The notes under the pieces were generated by a model that saw only the letters and a program-made list of their open reading frames with translations, did not search any database and was not told where the DNA came from. This document shows positions 45,425 through 59,074 of a stretch of 64,000 nt of DNA, piece by piece. Position numbers and translations under genes: made by a program. Numbering within the stretch: position 1 is the stretch's first letter; every line of letters begins with the position of its first letter. Source of the DNA: Sipunculus nudus (lineage: Eukaryota > Annelida > Sipuncula > Golfingiida > Sipunculidae); NCBI GenBank assembly GCA_026874595.1, contig CM049306.1, positions 60,398,019 to 60,462,018 on the forward strand, in the 5' to 3' direction.

Positions 45425-48066
45425 AGCTCAGCTGACTATAAGTCATCTGAGCTATAGTCGTGGTCCATTGTCCGTCCGTCTGTCCTTCCGTCCGGATGTC
45501 CGTCCGTAAGACTGGCACGTTTCGACACCACTGGACCAACGAATCTGAAATTCGCCATACAGTTAGATGTCCCCAAAATCTCCTACCATGCCGAAAATTG
45601 GGTCAATAGGACTTCGTTCCTTCGAGATATTAAGGAAAAACCTCAATTTTTTATTAGACATCTATTTTCACACTTCAGGACTGCATAATATCAAAATCAC
45701 TCATCTGGTTTTCTTCATATTTACCATAAATATTCCTCTATATAGTTCCTATGTACATGCCAGTAATAAGTCAGTATTATTTAATTTAAAAAAGTTATGG
45801 GCCAAAACATAATCGACTTTGTAATAATATCAGGAAAGATATTTGGTCACTTGAGACCAAAAGTGTTAAAGGTAGGGACTTTTTTTCAGTAATACAACTT
45901 TAATTGATCAAAATTTAATTGTATACCTAAAATTAGATCTAAATATGTTAAATTTTTTTAAATATTGGCAAAAATATATAATTGGTACCTTAAATTTTGC
46001 CCAAGTTTGACCATGGCACGTTTTTTTCCTGTAAGTACTGTGGATTTAATGTTCACAGCATGTTTTTGTTAGCATTTTGTCTGTTAACACCAAAAATTTT
46101 AAATCAGTTGATCAAAAACTGTAGATTTTATTCAAGTTTTCAAGCACCATGTCACATCAAGTTTACATCAAGCTGGTGTTATGCAGTTTGCTAGAGCTCA
46201 CCTCCCCAGCTTCAGCTCTAAGTTCATTAAATTTAGCATACAGTTCGATGTCTCCAAAATCACCATCCATGCCAAGAATTTGATCACTAGGACTTAATTC
46301 CTTCGAAATATTAATGAAAAACTTCATTTTTCCATTAAAAACCCATTGTTGCACTGTAAGACTGCCTAATATCAAAACCACTAATCTGATTTTGATCATA
46401 TATTATATAATATACATATTTTTCTATACATTCGCTATGCACATGCCAGAAATGATGTCAGTATTGCGTAATTGTTTTAAGTTATGGGCCCAAACAAAAT
46501 GCACTTTTTAAAAAATCAAGAAATATATTTACTCCCTTAACAAGAGGATTGCTGAAGCTAGAGATTTTTTGTCAGGGATGTAACATTATTTAATCAAGAT
46601 TCAATTGAATACCAAAATTAGTTCTGAAATTTTCAAATTTTATAAGTTATTAGTATAAATATAAAATTAGTACCTTAAATTTTGCCCTACTTTGACCATG
46701 GCACGTTTGTTTCCTGAGAGCATTGTTGATATAATTTTCATTTCATGCACACATAAGGATTTCATCTTTGTAGTTTAGAAAGCTGTAGAAATTGGCCAAA
46801 TATTGTAGCTTTTATTAATGTTATTATGAGAAAATGGCTTAATCCAGCCCCTCTTCAGTCACCTGTATGTCGACCTTGTTGACCTTTCATCAGATTATGC
46901 ATGTTTGAGCGAAGCATACACTGGGGCAGCCAGGCAGCTAATGCCCAGCCACAGTTGATCCAGGTGTCCAACCTAACTCATCTAGTAGTTGTTTTGAAAA
47001 ACAACATAACAATAAACAATAAATTAATAATTTTGTATTGTTTTTTTATAACAAATTAAAGAAAAATTAATAGAAAAGGAATTTGTTAGTTGATGAGTAA
47101 CAGAAAATTAACTTGCAGTTACTGATGATGTAAGAATCTTGTATGGATGGATAGAATGTCAATGTCAATGTTATTCCAAATAATACCATGCAGTCACCTA
47201 TGGTATTTTTCAGTGAAATTTTAATGATAAAAAAATAAATCATATTATTCATTACAAATCATTAGGGATCATATGAAGGAAATTAATGATAGACAAAGAT
47301 GCAGTTGATAATATTAATCTAGATTCCTACTGTGTCTAGGGTGTAGATTGATGTGAAAGTAGTCCAAAGTGAATATATTACATTTATTTTTTTTAATATA
47401 AATAAAAGCCATAAAACCAGGTACTTATGGTCATTATTTAAATTTGTGAACTTTGTATATTCTGGATTCTCAACATCTTTGTTTGGCTAAAACTGAATTA
47501 ATACTTGACATGGTGCGAATGCTTTGCAAATGTTTTTGAATACGAATATGAATATGTACTGCATTAAAAAATTTTATTGCATAAAATGGGAATTCATGGT
47601 AAAAATGAAAGTATTTGAATACCAGTGCAGATATTTTCAAAATGTATTCATGAATGCATTCATGAATATACTCTATAATATTATTTCAATAATCATTTCA
47701 GTTATATTTTCTTTTAAAAAATCATATGATTTTCTTATTTTTTTTTAATAAAAATTATATTGGCACAATATTTGTTATTAAATTTTAATTAAAAGTTAAA
47801 CTCTTTTATTATATGTGCTGCTTATAAGTTATATGGCCAAGTCAAAATCTGTGTGACAATAGCACTCCATTTGTTAATAAAATAAATGAAATCAATCCTT
47901 TTCCCTGTCTCCAAAGATACTATCAAAATCATACATAAGCTAAACACCAACAACTCATAATAAAGCTTATATTTATTACCACGCAAAACAAGCATGTGCC
48001 TCTTTCCCAAATCATATTTTTTATCATATATAACAGCTGAGCGCCGTGACCCATGGGTCCCTTGTT
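45425..48066 (+). mobile_element. Helitron/HINE-like element B3, uninterrupted
   Basis: Starts AGCTCAGCTGACTATAAGTC with ATCTGAGCT and ends with CAGCTGAGC (48034-48042), palindrome GACCCATGGGTC (48048-48059) and CTTGTT. At 2.6 kb it is the cleanest B copy and is colinear with the B1 ends. Its unit at 45560-46060 supplies the empty site that dates element C as a later insertion into B1. No protein-coding capacity. Confidence 0.82.
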
Positions 48067-51000
48067 ATGATTGGAGTGATAAATAAATTTCTGCTGGTTT
48101 TATATAAACAAAAATAAAACAAAGTATTTCCTGTGTGATATAAAAATCCTGCGTTTTCCACTTTCGTCTAGAAGAAATTTTTCAGAGGTGTGCCTTGGGT
48201 CCTTCGGCCCTTATTAAATTTTATCTGTTTAACACAGTCTATTGATAAATCTGTGTTTTTTTGGTAAAAAAACGCAATATCCCCCATCATCTATATTTTT
48301 GCGCAAGAATTAACTGAAATTTTGACAAACATGTATTTTAAAATTGACGGTGGTGGCACTCAACCGTTGCCATGCAACTCCTCTGTGGCCAAGCCTCGGA
48401 AATGCCTCTCACAGGTGGCAAATTGTATTATGTTTTGTCCTTGTTACATGTGGCTATTTCATAAAAATAGAAATATTCATCGGTAGTAGGGTGCATGCGG
48501 CAGCTGATCTTCAAGGCCCATGCCCACTAGTTAATATTTAAGCTAAGACACGGAATGCAGAAGTCAGAGCGAAAGCACCTGCCAAATTTTACACATAGGG
48601 CTTTAAAGTTTTGTGGAAGAATGTCTCGAAATATCTGTCGCTTTACGTTCTGGCTGACTTCAGTTATATCGATGATTGGTCGACAAAAACAAGCTGGTAC
48701 ATGTTACATGGTATCCTTTCAACTACGGACTGCGGCAGTCCCTGTCAAAACGGGACCGTCCGTCTAAACAATGTTATATTTATGTCCGATAGTGAGCGTA
48801 CGTTTTGATAGGAGTAATCGAGTAAACAAGAGCAAACATTTCGCTCTATTTAGATCTTTTCCTTTGTCGTTAAATACCAGGCCATCATCAAGTCTAATTT
48901 TTTTTTATGAATCGAAAAGCATAAACATAATACTTCTTGTAATTTCATGGTATTAATACTCGAATCCGAGTCGTGATATGCTAGCCCTGTCAGGGTTTAG
49001 TATTTATTTCTGCTATTTAAATGTGTAAAATAAAAAGTGATTTCATGTAGTTGACTTTATTCAGTGCCAACTCTTATCCCCAATTGAAAGGAGTCGGTCA
49101 GAGAGTAGAAAATTAGTTATATAATTTGCCACGAGGCGGCAGTACCTATTATAAGCGTTGCGCCCGAGCAAGAACAATTTTGATGGTTCTGTCAGTGGGA
49201 GAAAGTATGAACTGCTGCATCGACTTAGCCGGTTTAGTAAAATGCCTCTCTAGTCCAGGACCCCTATACGGAGTGCTGAGTCATACGGAATTCCCCGCAA
49301 AGAGGCTCTTAAGAAAGCTCTGTGTTGCAGTTGCATTGAAGTGGAGTGCCGCATTACCTGTTCACTAGAAGTCAGTGTCACACCCCCGAAGGAATGGACT
49401 TCCAGTTTCTTTTAACGTTAAATTGAGATGGCTGAAGCTCACACATACACTCAAAAGGATAAGAAAGGTGTGTGTAACATGAAAAAAAAATTGTAATACA
49501 GAAAATAAACATACAATTCTCTGGAGGAGACGTTCTACACAAATGATAGGCTCTACAATATCCATTTAGTACCATAGATTTGCATAATCACAGAGTCAAG
49601 TTTATCCAGGTAACTCGATATATCCACACTACACGGAATGTCACCAAAGGAGCTGGTCCATGATCGCCGCGCACGTGACGTCCTAGGAATGTTCTCCCGG
49701 GTCTTTGTAGTTGACGCTGTATACACTATACACAAGCGCTTCTCACCGTCGAACATTTCATTGGTTTAACACCGTCTCTTATTCTTAAGCAACCACCTCT
49801 CCAAAACACAGACTGGTAGGCTCGTAGCCTTCACTTTCGTATCACTCTGACAATATCTACGTTACACGCAGCTGCAACTGTAATTCACTCTGGATAAATC
49901 CAGTACCTGTACACGAAAATGCCACAACTCACGACAATGTTCGGTACCACGTCGCGATCAGCTTATGTGTTGTCTTCTGTTCTGTTACTGGGCTTCACAA
50001 CGGCTGATGATTTTTAGCTGTTAACAAGTTCTTTTGTTATCATAACTCAAAAGTCCTTTAGTGAACTATGCTGGCCGCCCGCAGACGATGACATTGGATT
50101 CACCGGGAAATCGCCCCTCTGCTGATCGGTTCCCTGGCATCTCGGACAGCCTGCTGCACCGTCAAACTGCTTATTGCCACTACCTAACGTGCTGACCTGG
50201 GAGATTATGCATTTGCGCTGGTGCCCTCAGCATATATACCCATGCCTAGGTCACACATCCTGACCGCTTCTGGTCTATCGCCTTAGAGTATTATGGCGAT
50301 CTGTCCCAATGCATGAATCTTTAAATAGACACGCCTGCTGAGACATGAGTATGAGAAAATCATGCTTGCACGTGCACTGTCTTTGAAATCTACACTTAAC
50401 ATTGCTATTACAGGAAATTATCTAGACTAACTCTGACAAGAAACAATTCTCTCAGAATCATGACCGAACTGAAACCAACATCAAGTAAAACACCTGGGTT
50501 CCCTAAACTTACGTTCCCGCGCTAACATTGATACATGATACAGCATTTAAAGACAAAACAAATTAGAGAAACAATCATCTGGCTATACTATACTTACTTA
50601 AAAGTGCAATACAATAAATAACAAACCGTCACAGCTCTCTGGTGATAGTCAGACGCTGTTATTGAAAATGTGATTAAGTAGTTCACAATACGATTAATAC
50701 GACAGCAGAGGCGGATTCGATAGGGGTGCATTGGGCTTGTGGGGGTGTGTGGGTGGGACCTTTCAAAGGTTTTCTCATTAGTCTTCCTTGGTGGGAACCG
50801 CCCGTCATCTATCAGACACTACGCTAGGAAACTCGGTCCTTGGATAATTCGAACGGCACACACCCGTCTGTAGTCATATATGGACCTATCCCCACGCAAG
50901 AATGGATAATATGCTAGTTCAAATCTCAGTTTAAATGTTCTGACCGGAATGGTCATCTGTTGCTCTGCAGAATGGTTCTCTTGACATGGAATATTCCGTT

Positions 51001-51351
51001 ATCAAAGCAATTTTTTTTTAACAAGAATTTATTAAAAAAACATTCCACATACACGAAAACATACAAAAGCAACAAAACAGATAATGAAGTTACATTACAG
51101 TAAACGCTTCCCACACAATACATGCCTAACACAAAAGACTTACAGGGACTAACCCAACAAACAGTTTCGCTTTTGTTACCTGCTTGCACTGGTTACTTTA
51201 ATGATTGTAAATTGATTAAGAAATCTCCCCATTTTTCTAAATGTAAATATATTTTTTTTTTGTTTTTACCTGCAATATTTCTTTCAACATGATATACCTG
51301 TTCTAAAATACCTACACAGTTCTGTAAAATCTGGCAACTGACCTTTACACC

Positions 51352-51356
<5 letters not shown>
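48067..51356. other. No recognisable feature
   Basis: About 3.3 kb without assignable genes. GC is somewhat higher at 48340-49350 and 49600-50340. Open frames of 60-80 codons there carry no motif I know and no splice logic that links them. Confidence 0.5.

Positions 51357-51434
<78 letters not shown>
51357..51434. repeat. (TA)n microsatellite
   Basis: About 38 TA units, the longest in the window. Confidence 0.97.
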
Positions 51435-51436
<2 letters not shown>

Positions 51437-51499
51437 TTTAACAGTTAGAATAATAGTGTTTGCCCTTTGTAAACAGTAATCATTCAAAATAACCTCCTT

Positions 51500-52420
51500 T
51501 AATCTTCATTCGTTTACTTGTGGCCGGTTTTCCTCCAACAAATTATTTTTAATTTTGTTCCATATTGTAACCACTTCCGGGGGTAAAACCAAAGTATATG
51601 TTTCATAGTCTCTTCTTCCTGTTCATAAAATGTACGAGACACATCTTTCACCAAATTGATCGTAAAGAGAAAGGAATTCAAAACTAAGCAGTTATGCATT
51701 ATCCTTTACTGGAAATGTCTCAGTTAACTATCAATTGTTGTTCTGTATAAAATTTTAAAGCCTTTATAAACCTTATCTTCTGTGACATTTAACCCTAACA
51801 TCCATCTTTTGACCGTTTTTCAGGTTTTTCACTGAAATCCTGTAAAATCTTTCTATAAACAGTTTTGGTCATATCTTTATTTTTAATCAGGTTACAAAAA
51901 TCTAGTTTGTTTCTTGTCTCTGATTCTACCTCACCATAATCGATATTATCCATAATACATTTCTTCCATGGTAATGGTAAGGCGTTCTTTAAGCTTTGAT
52001 AATCTAGAAAATTAATTTTACAACCGTATTTTACATTTAATTAATTATATTTCAATCATCTTAAATTATGCCCGCTCTCACACAAGAGATCTTTCAGCTT
52101 TGTTACTCCTCTCTGTATCAAACTTTTTTTACATACCACTCTTTCATCAGTTTTAATATTTTAATTAAACCATATTGGTTCCTGAAGTATGTCTTCAATA
52201 TTATTTACATTTTTGTACTTATATCTCGCCCAACATCGTAGTATCTCCACCCAAAACGGACTGCACTTAACAGATAAAGATATAATATCCTTTTCGTCGA
52301 TATTCCCTTCAAGGATATATTTTATATTCTTTCTTAAATTCGTTATGGCCAGATCACTTCATATTTTTAACTTTAACTCCTCTCGAACGAAAAGTCGTTT
52401 TATCCAGGCTAATTTTAGGC
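51500..52420 (-). pseudogene. Non-LTR retrotransposon remnant (ORF2 C-terminal region), minus strand
   Basis: Read on the minus strand from about 52330: SLSVKCSPFWVEILRCWARY, then NNIEDILQEPIWFN, RGVTKLKDLL, NFLDYQSLKNALPLPWKK, and finally RTFYEQEEETMKHILWFYP. These follow the order seen after the RT domain of L1/Tx1-like LINEs: 'PFW-dvl-aW', 'nI-dIl-qPlWyN', 'kGi--l-DLl', 'f-sf--l--aiP--Wk', 'C--C---EET-eHlFw-CP'. Several stops and frameshifts separate them, and the zinc-knuckle cysteines are mostly lost. It is a different LINE lineage from 43826-44479. Confidence 0.8.
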
Positions 52421-52484
52421 AATATTTTTGCATTCAATGTTTATCATGTCCAATCCTTATGTCTCATCAAAGCAATTTTAAAAA

Positions 52485-52585
52485 CATCTGAATTTATGTT
52501 TTCGTATCTGAAGATATTAATGCCTGATCAAAGCAATTTTATCCGGTATTTAATATCTTCAGATATGAAAACATAAATTCAGATG
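52485..52585. repeat. Near-perfect 36-bp inverted repeat (hairpin)
   Basis: Left arm 52485-52520 begins CATCTGAATTTATGTTTTCG. Right arm 52550-52585 is its reverse complement with one mismatch over 36 bp and a 29-nt loop. CAAAGCAATTTTA occurs both before the left arm (52468) and in the loop (52529). Confidence 0.9.
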
Positions 52586-53409
52586 CTTTAGATTGTCTTA
52601 TTCTTGTTATTATAAATCATAGTAAATATAGTGCTTGTGTTCAAATAAATGCTCTTGTGATGAAACTGCAGAATTTGCATTTACACACAGAGTTAGTAAT
52701 TCCACATTTTTATTTAAGCATGCTCAAATGCACGAAAACATTACATTTGATTTTCAAAAGTTAATTTAATGCAATTCTAAAGTGCTATTATGAAATAACC
52801 TGAAAAGTTTTCGTTAAGCATATTGTACTATTGTTATCATATGTTCTACTATTAGTGTTCTCTGCAGCGTCATCTTCAAAGTTATACACAAACATACCTC
52901 GATTACATCTTTAAATATATTTGTAAGTCGATTGTATTTACATTTGATAGTTCAATCGCCTGTTTTTTTTTATAATTTTAATCCTCTTACCATTTGTATT
53001 TGACTTATTTGCATGTAAATTTGCGGATTTTTATTTGAAAACAACGCGGGTATACACGCACTCATAAAACAAGGTGATCTTTCCCTCTAATAGTCTCCCA
53101 ACCTCTCTATACGGCTTGAACCAGTTGAAACCAAAGACGCGTGAAACTTGTTAACTGAGAAGATAAGTAAATCACTCAAGTTTATGTGGACACTCTCTCT
53201 CTTTCAAAACCAAACATCACATTTGCGCTGTGAAAGAACTGACTTGTCTGAGCACGAATAACTATATGAATATGCTGTTTGTATCATTCAAGATCATAAG
53301 ATCACGTTACATGCTGCAATTTGTTTTATTTTATATTAAAAAAATGTCATGCAAAATAATAAGATCACGTGACACGGTGCCATCTGTTTTAGTTTATAAA
53401 CTGAACTAG
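52586..53409. other. No recognisable feature
   Basis: AT-rich, without assigned repeats or genes. Confidence 0.5.
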
Positions 53410-54440
53410 TGACAGATGGGTCTCAACGCTCAGCTGAATTTGTCTATATGGATACGTTCATGAGCTTTTTCAACATATATGTGTCTATTGATCAGTTTGA
53501 AGCCAACCTGTCTTCCAAAACTGGATTTATCATCCATAAATTAATTTGTGAACGGGTGGCCCTGGTGACATTGACCTTTGACCTAGTGACACCAAAATCG
53601 AAAGGAAACTTCACCTATTGGCTGGAACGCCACATGTGGAAGACGGAAGGTTTGAGATGAAAAGATTGGCTTAAAATGCATCCACAATCTTTCGAAAGTA
53701 GTGGGTCCTGTGACCTTGACCTTTGATCTCATGACCCGAAATCAACAGAGTTCTTACTTTAGTGATTGGCCATATATAAGTCAAGTTTGAAACCAATATT
53801 TCAATCCAAACTGGTGATTTCATCTAGAAATTATTATGTGGATAGATGGCCCCCGTGACCTTGACCTTTGACCTGGTGATCCCAAATTCCATTAGTTTCT
53901 TCCTCTATTGGCAGGTAAGCAATATCTGGAAGGTTTGGGATGAAATGTTTGACTTAAAATACATCAACAATCTTTTTGAGGGAAATGGGACCTGTGACCT
54001 TGATCTTTGACCTCATGATCCAAAATTCTAAAGGTTTCTTACATTATTGGTGTTTCGTATATAATTGAAACCAATGTGTCAATCCTAACTGAAGTTATCA
54101 ACCGGAAACTAATATGTGGACAAATGGCCCCTGTGAATTTGACCTTTGACCTTGTAACCCAAAAATCCATAATTTTCTTGCCCTATTTACAGGTCAGCTA
54201 TATGTGCAAGATGGAAGGTTTGACAATTAAAGTTTGGATTAATCTAAATTATTCTAAATAAGTGGATCCTGTGACCTCGACCTTTGACCTCATGACCCCA
54301 AAATCAAAAGTGTTCTTGCGTTGAGGTAGGCCATATACAAGTCAAGTTTGAAATCCATATGTCAAATCTAACTGGAGTTACCATCAGGAAACAAATTTGC
54401 CGGACATACAGAAAAATGAACATACGGACGGACGGAGAGG
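53410..54440 (-). repeat. Diverged relatives of the 288-bp array, inverted orientation
   Basis: On the plus strand GTGACCTTGACCTTTGACCT recurs with variants at about 53567, 53711, 53855, 53994 and 54270. It is accompanied by 'AAGTCAAGTTTGAAA', 'TTAAAATGCATCCACAATCTTT' and 'AGGTTTGAGATGAAA'. Each of these is the reverse complement of a landmark in the A2/A3 array. Much more diverged than those copies. Its outer end near 54410-54482 (ACGGACGGACGGAGAGGGTG and GGCGAGGCCCTAATA) is not an A-family end, so a different element carries the related array. Confidence 0.78.
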
Positions 54441-54482
54441 GTGATTAATACAGGGCATCTGTTTATTCAGGCGAGGCCCTAA

Positions 54483-55100
54483 TAAACACACAAGGTTTCA
54501 GCACACAGATGAAACCACACTAGCGAATCTGATAGTATCAATATTATTTAGCAGTAAAAAAAAATTGAAAAAAAAATACAGGTGGTGGCACCAGCCTTCA
54601 GGAATTGAAGAAACCAATCATCATCAATAAACACACTTGGTTTCAGGATGCTGGATGAAACCACAGCTGAGAAAACGATAGTACTGCTGTTATTTGATGG
54701 TATAAAAAAAATAAAAGAAATTGTAAAAATTATATTAAAAAATACCTTTGGCGCTACCACTTTTCTAGAACTGGCAAAACAAATCATGATCAATATTCAA
54801 AGCAAGATTCATAGCAATCCATGCATTAAGTATCAAGATACTGGAAGTTTTGTATCAAACTTTTAATTATTCTGGGGGGGGGGGGGGGTAATTACAAGCA
54901 CCATAGTTCAAAGGATATAAGTCGCAGTGACCTAATTTCAGGTTTCCAAGGAGATTTTTTTATTAACCTTCCATGTATATTTAGTTACAAGTTTCTAGGG
55001 TTAGCGGTTACGATTTGAGCCCTGATAACGGACGGCCGGATGGATGACGGACAAAGCGCCATTCCTTTACCTCAGATAACTTTCAGTCAGCTTAGCTAAA
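54483..55100 (-). mobile_element. B-family 5' fragment (B6), minus strand
   Basis: Ends on the plus strand with AACTTTCAGTCAGCTTAGCT, which reads on the minus strand as AGCTAAGCTGACTGAAAGTT, a B 5' end. Upstream are inverse B2 unit phrases (GACCTAATTTCAGGTTTCCA and 'GGTGGTGGCACCAGCC'). Truncated. Confidence 0.7.
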
Positions 55101-57741
55101 AAAAATCTTGTAGTACTGTTATTTTTCATATTTCTATATACCCATTATGCTCAAATGTGAATTATTGAATACCAAAAAACAATGATTCTGAGTGTCTCAT
55201 TTTGTAAACCTCATCCCAGACCTATCAGGAGGAATGCTTTAGGATATCAGTAATAGCCCCATCGGCTTGTAAAATTACCTACAGACAAGTCAATATCGTA
55301 AATGGTGTGATCAACACGTCCGACGCGTCCACGGGTTAGCGCAGTGGTGTGTGATGATGCGTGTGTGGAATGGGGAGCGTGTGAACTCATACTACACCAC
55401 ACCTGCCATAAAGAGGGAAAGTGTTTATGTTTAATTAAACAGTTTATCATGCAGCAAGACAGCACCGCTAAACACCATTTTAAATTATGATTTATTTCCC
55501 TCAGTCAAAGAAATACAGTAAAGTATATAGGTGTCTCCTTGACGACCCTTCAGGCACAATTACATTATTAATATACGGTAAGAAGAGTTGAAAGGTCAAG
55601 GACACAAATGTATAATCAAAAAGGGTTTCTGTCAAGATGTATAATATATATTTTGTCGAGATATATATATAAAACCTAACGTTGCTGTCGCCTTCTTTTA
55701 ACAGACAGAAAATCCAACAAACATTATAACAATCTGTAAAACCATTAAGCATTCTGCGCTATAACATCATTACAAGTCATTTGGCGTTCTTGGTGGAAGA
55801 AGACCTTGTTGTCATAAAGTACACATTTAGACCATTATAATATCATAATGAACCAGCTATACATACTCTTTTCCAGACCATTATAATATTATAATGAACC
55901 ACCTACACATTGGTCAACTGTATTGCGCATATTTATCCCTAATTATGTTAAATATGATGTATGGCCACGAATAAATATATAAGATATAAACTAGTCATGC
56001 AGTAAATGCCATAAATGCTGCAAATCTATGAAAATGGCTCTTTTTAAAGTTAATTGGATAATAAATGTCAAGTGAGTCAACAACAAGAATTTCTAAGTTA
56101 CCCTTCACTCTCACATGTCGGTTTATAGCCCAGTATTCAAAAACTGGTTCAATACGCTTCAAGTGTTCACACAGATGCAAGGACATCCTTTAGCATAGGT
56201 CATTTCTATTCAAAAGGAACCTCGGGCTTCCAACTAGAGACTGTGGGAACTACAGGTCTTAGGGGTCTTCAAAATCAAATATCATCACAATAAAAGAAAA
56301 ACCTGCGTTTCTGCATTGAACATATGCATGCTTACATGATGTTATTTATTCATTACGTCCGTATCACTAAACATTGATGTTCATGCAGTTTACCTTGAAA
56401 CACAGTTTGCACAGTGTGATACAAGGCCAGTTCTTAGTCTCTTAGCGTGGCGTGATGCATGTATTACATGTGAGTTTACGCTGGTTCATTGTTCCTGCAG
56501 TAGAAAGAAAAACACTTGAAAAGACCAGAGATCCAGTCAGCTCATTGGTCCGTGGTATTTCTGGGACGGCTGAGGAACAAAACCGTGTGACGTAAATCTA
56601 AATTAAATCGCTCTGAATCCACGGCCTTAACATAACTAAAGACATATGTTGTCTTTGTGATAATTTGCTATTACCAATTTGCAAATGGTTTCAAATGTTT
56701 CATTTTATCGTGTAAAAAGGTTAACATATCAATATGTGGGTGTCATAAATATGGGTCTATGCCTTGTAGAGATATTGATACGCGGATATTTGAGCGTACA
56801 TGCTTGTTTTGCAAAATATGTAAAATGAGCCTCCTATACACCCAATCCTAGGCTTTTACAAACACAAAAGGATGCCCACATATAGCCTGTTACTAACCAG
56901 TGCTGTTTTCCCCTGTTTAAAGTTCCTATATATGGTTATTTTTTTAATTTACATAGAAATTCTTAATATACATATAGTTTTGAGAGGAGATCACGGTATT
57001 ACTTTTGAACACTGTTGATTTGCATTAAATTTGTAGCAAGATTAGTATACTGGAAAGTAATGCCAAACTTCCTACAATTGTATGATTCGGCAAATTGATT
57101 TGAAAATTTTGAAATTTCTAGTGCCAGAAATAACCCACACATTTGTAGGCCTACAGAGATTCGGTAGACAACCTCTAGGTGGCGTCTTTTAGCAACCTGC
57201 AGAAATGCAACCCGAGTGTCACGAATTTTGCAGTCCAGTCTTTAACTTAAACACCAATCTCGGTTCCTTATCAATCTGAATTCATGAATAATTCTTTACA
57301 AGTAAATCCAGCCCGTAGTTAATTAGACAGCAATGTTATCGATAAATCCAGTGTTTCAATGAAATTTAAATAATATGAAGGACAATGCTGCTCAAATCCG
57401 GTCCAGTTAACGGCTGTCTAGAAAGTGATAAATATTCCTGATATATAATAATTGAAATGATCTTTAACCTAAGCGAATAGGATCAAAATCATGGCATACG
57501 TATTCAACATGCAAATACATGTATTCAAAATATAATTATACTAATTATACATGTGATACACATGCCGAAAGACATGAATATGATCCAGCAAAGAATTATC
57601 AAACATATATTCCAGTGAGCCAGTCTAAATCATTTCATTTAGTAATACACTTGACAAGTGATAATTTGATTTTTAGGTCGTACGTGGTATGGATAAACAA
57701 TTATACATTAAAAATTCCGTTTCAGTGGAATCTGCATTTTA
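55101..57741. other. No recognisable gene; 3' flank of the LU-domain gene
   Basis: A direct duplication of about 36 bp (AGACCATTATAATAT and onward) lies at 55828 and 55873. The part next to 57742 should hold the 3' UTR of the minus-strand LU gene, but no polyadenylation site was placed. Confidence 0.5.
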
Positions 57742-58001
57742 CTACGACCATCCCCTGCACAAGTATAAAGTGGACATGAACACGAGGGTCAGTAAATGGT
57801 CACGTGACCGTGACATAGAAGGAGCTGTATTACATCCGTCAGTGTCACAGCTCATCAGACAGCCTTTCATATAGCCTTTCGTGTCGTACTGTATCCAGTC
57901 CACCATCCCACAGTGGTTACTGCGACCGATTTCCGTTTCCGAGTTGATGTCTCCGTTGTCCACCACGCATGCGCGAACCAGCACAGTACTGTCACCTCCA
58001 G
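57742..58001 (-). CDS. LU-domain (Ly6/uPAR) protein, exon 3 with stop codon
   Basis: C-terminal exon. On the minus strand the acceptor GTCTCCCAG precedes CTGGAGGTGAC, whose first two bases complete a codon begun at 59075 (Pro). The peptide includes VLVRACVVDNGDINSETEIG, then HCGMVDWIQYDTKGYMKGCL and MSCDTDGCNTAP. The last part is the diagnostic 'C-x-x-D-x-C-N' end of a three-finger LU domain. After it come SRSRDHLLTLVFMSTLYLCR, a moderately hydrophobic tail that could be a GPI-attachment signal. An alternative acceptor six bases further in (GGAG before GTGAC) would shorten the protein by two residues. Confidence 0.83.
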
Positions 58002-58434
58002 CTGGGAGACACAACATTCAAAATCAATATATATTAGTAAATGCAGAATTTGTTAAAAATACAGGTAAAATTTTATCATATGTGACCACATCCATTTCTG
58101 AAAACACCCATCGGTTTTCTTCATTATATACGTTTGAACTATCAGGAGTAATTTACTTATATACCGGAAGCCTCCATATTATATTAACACACTGGTCACG
58201 TTACACTCTATACCCCGCTCTAATTGGTCGGAATTTTCTTGACACTGTGTCAGCGTCTGGCGGCTGAATAGGAGCAAGTTGCAAGCAAGTGTGTAATTGG
58301 AATTATTAAGCCCGAAAGCAACGACTTAAAATGACCACTGTACGTGCAAGAAGTTCAAGTCTCTGCAAACAGTTTTTTACCCGAAACAACGTTTAGTTAT
58401 GGCGTGATGACCATTAATCTCATGCATATATATA

Positions 58435-58593
<159 letters not shown>

Positions 58594-59074
58594 AGTGAAA
58601 CTATTATATACACAAATTTAATTTATGTCAGAAACCAGTCTGTTTTTGTCACGACATGTTTATTGATGAGACTTTTTTTTCAGGTACACTACATACAAAC
58701 TTCCATACATTGTTTGGATGTTGATAGCCCACGGTACTAAAACCACTACACAATCGCTTCGTAACGAATATTGCGAATTATGCAAGAATATATCTGGAAA
58801 CAGATGATCAATCTTCTGAAGTATTCTTACCTATTAATTAATTTAAATATTGACAGAAATATTATCATTTCCTAATACTTCCACTCCATCCCACAATAAA
58901 AAATGGACACGTCTTGGTGGAACGGATTTTATAGTATTATTGATGCGTTCCTCGTGTTTACAATGTTAATAGAGTGATGAAATTCAATACATTGTTATAT
59001 AAATTTTAAACAATTGTAGAAATCAAAAGTAAAAAATGGAAATTGAAATTAGAGCCGACAACTAGGAAACTCAC

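Noticed and set aside
48344-49368. Cluster of 60-80 codon frames in a less AT-rich stretch considered as an unknown gene
   Set aside because: Frames overlap in different phases, lack recognisable motifs, and I could not link them by splice sites.
55301-55420. tRNA-like text 'GGTTAGCGCAGTGGTGTG' considered as a second SINE
   Set aside because: Only a weak A-box-like segment. No B box at the right distance and no tail.
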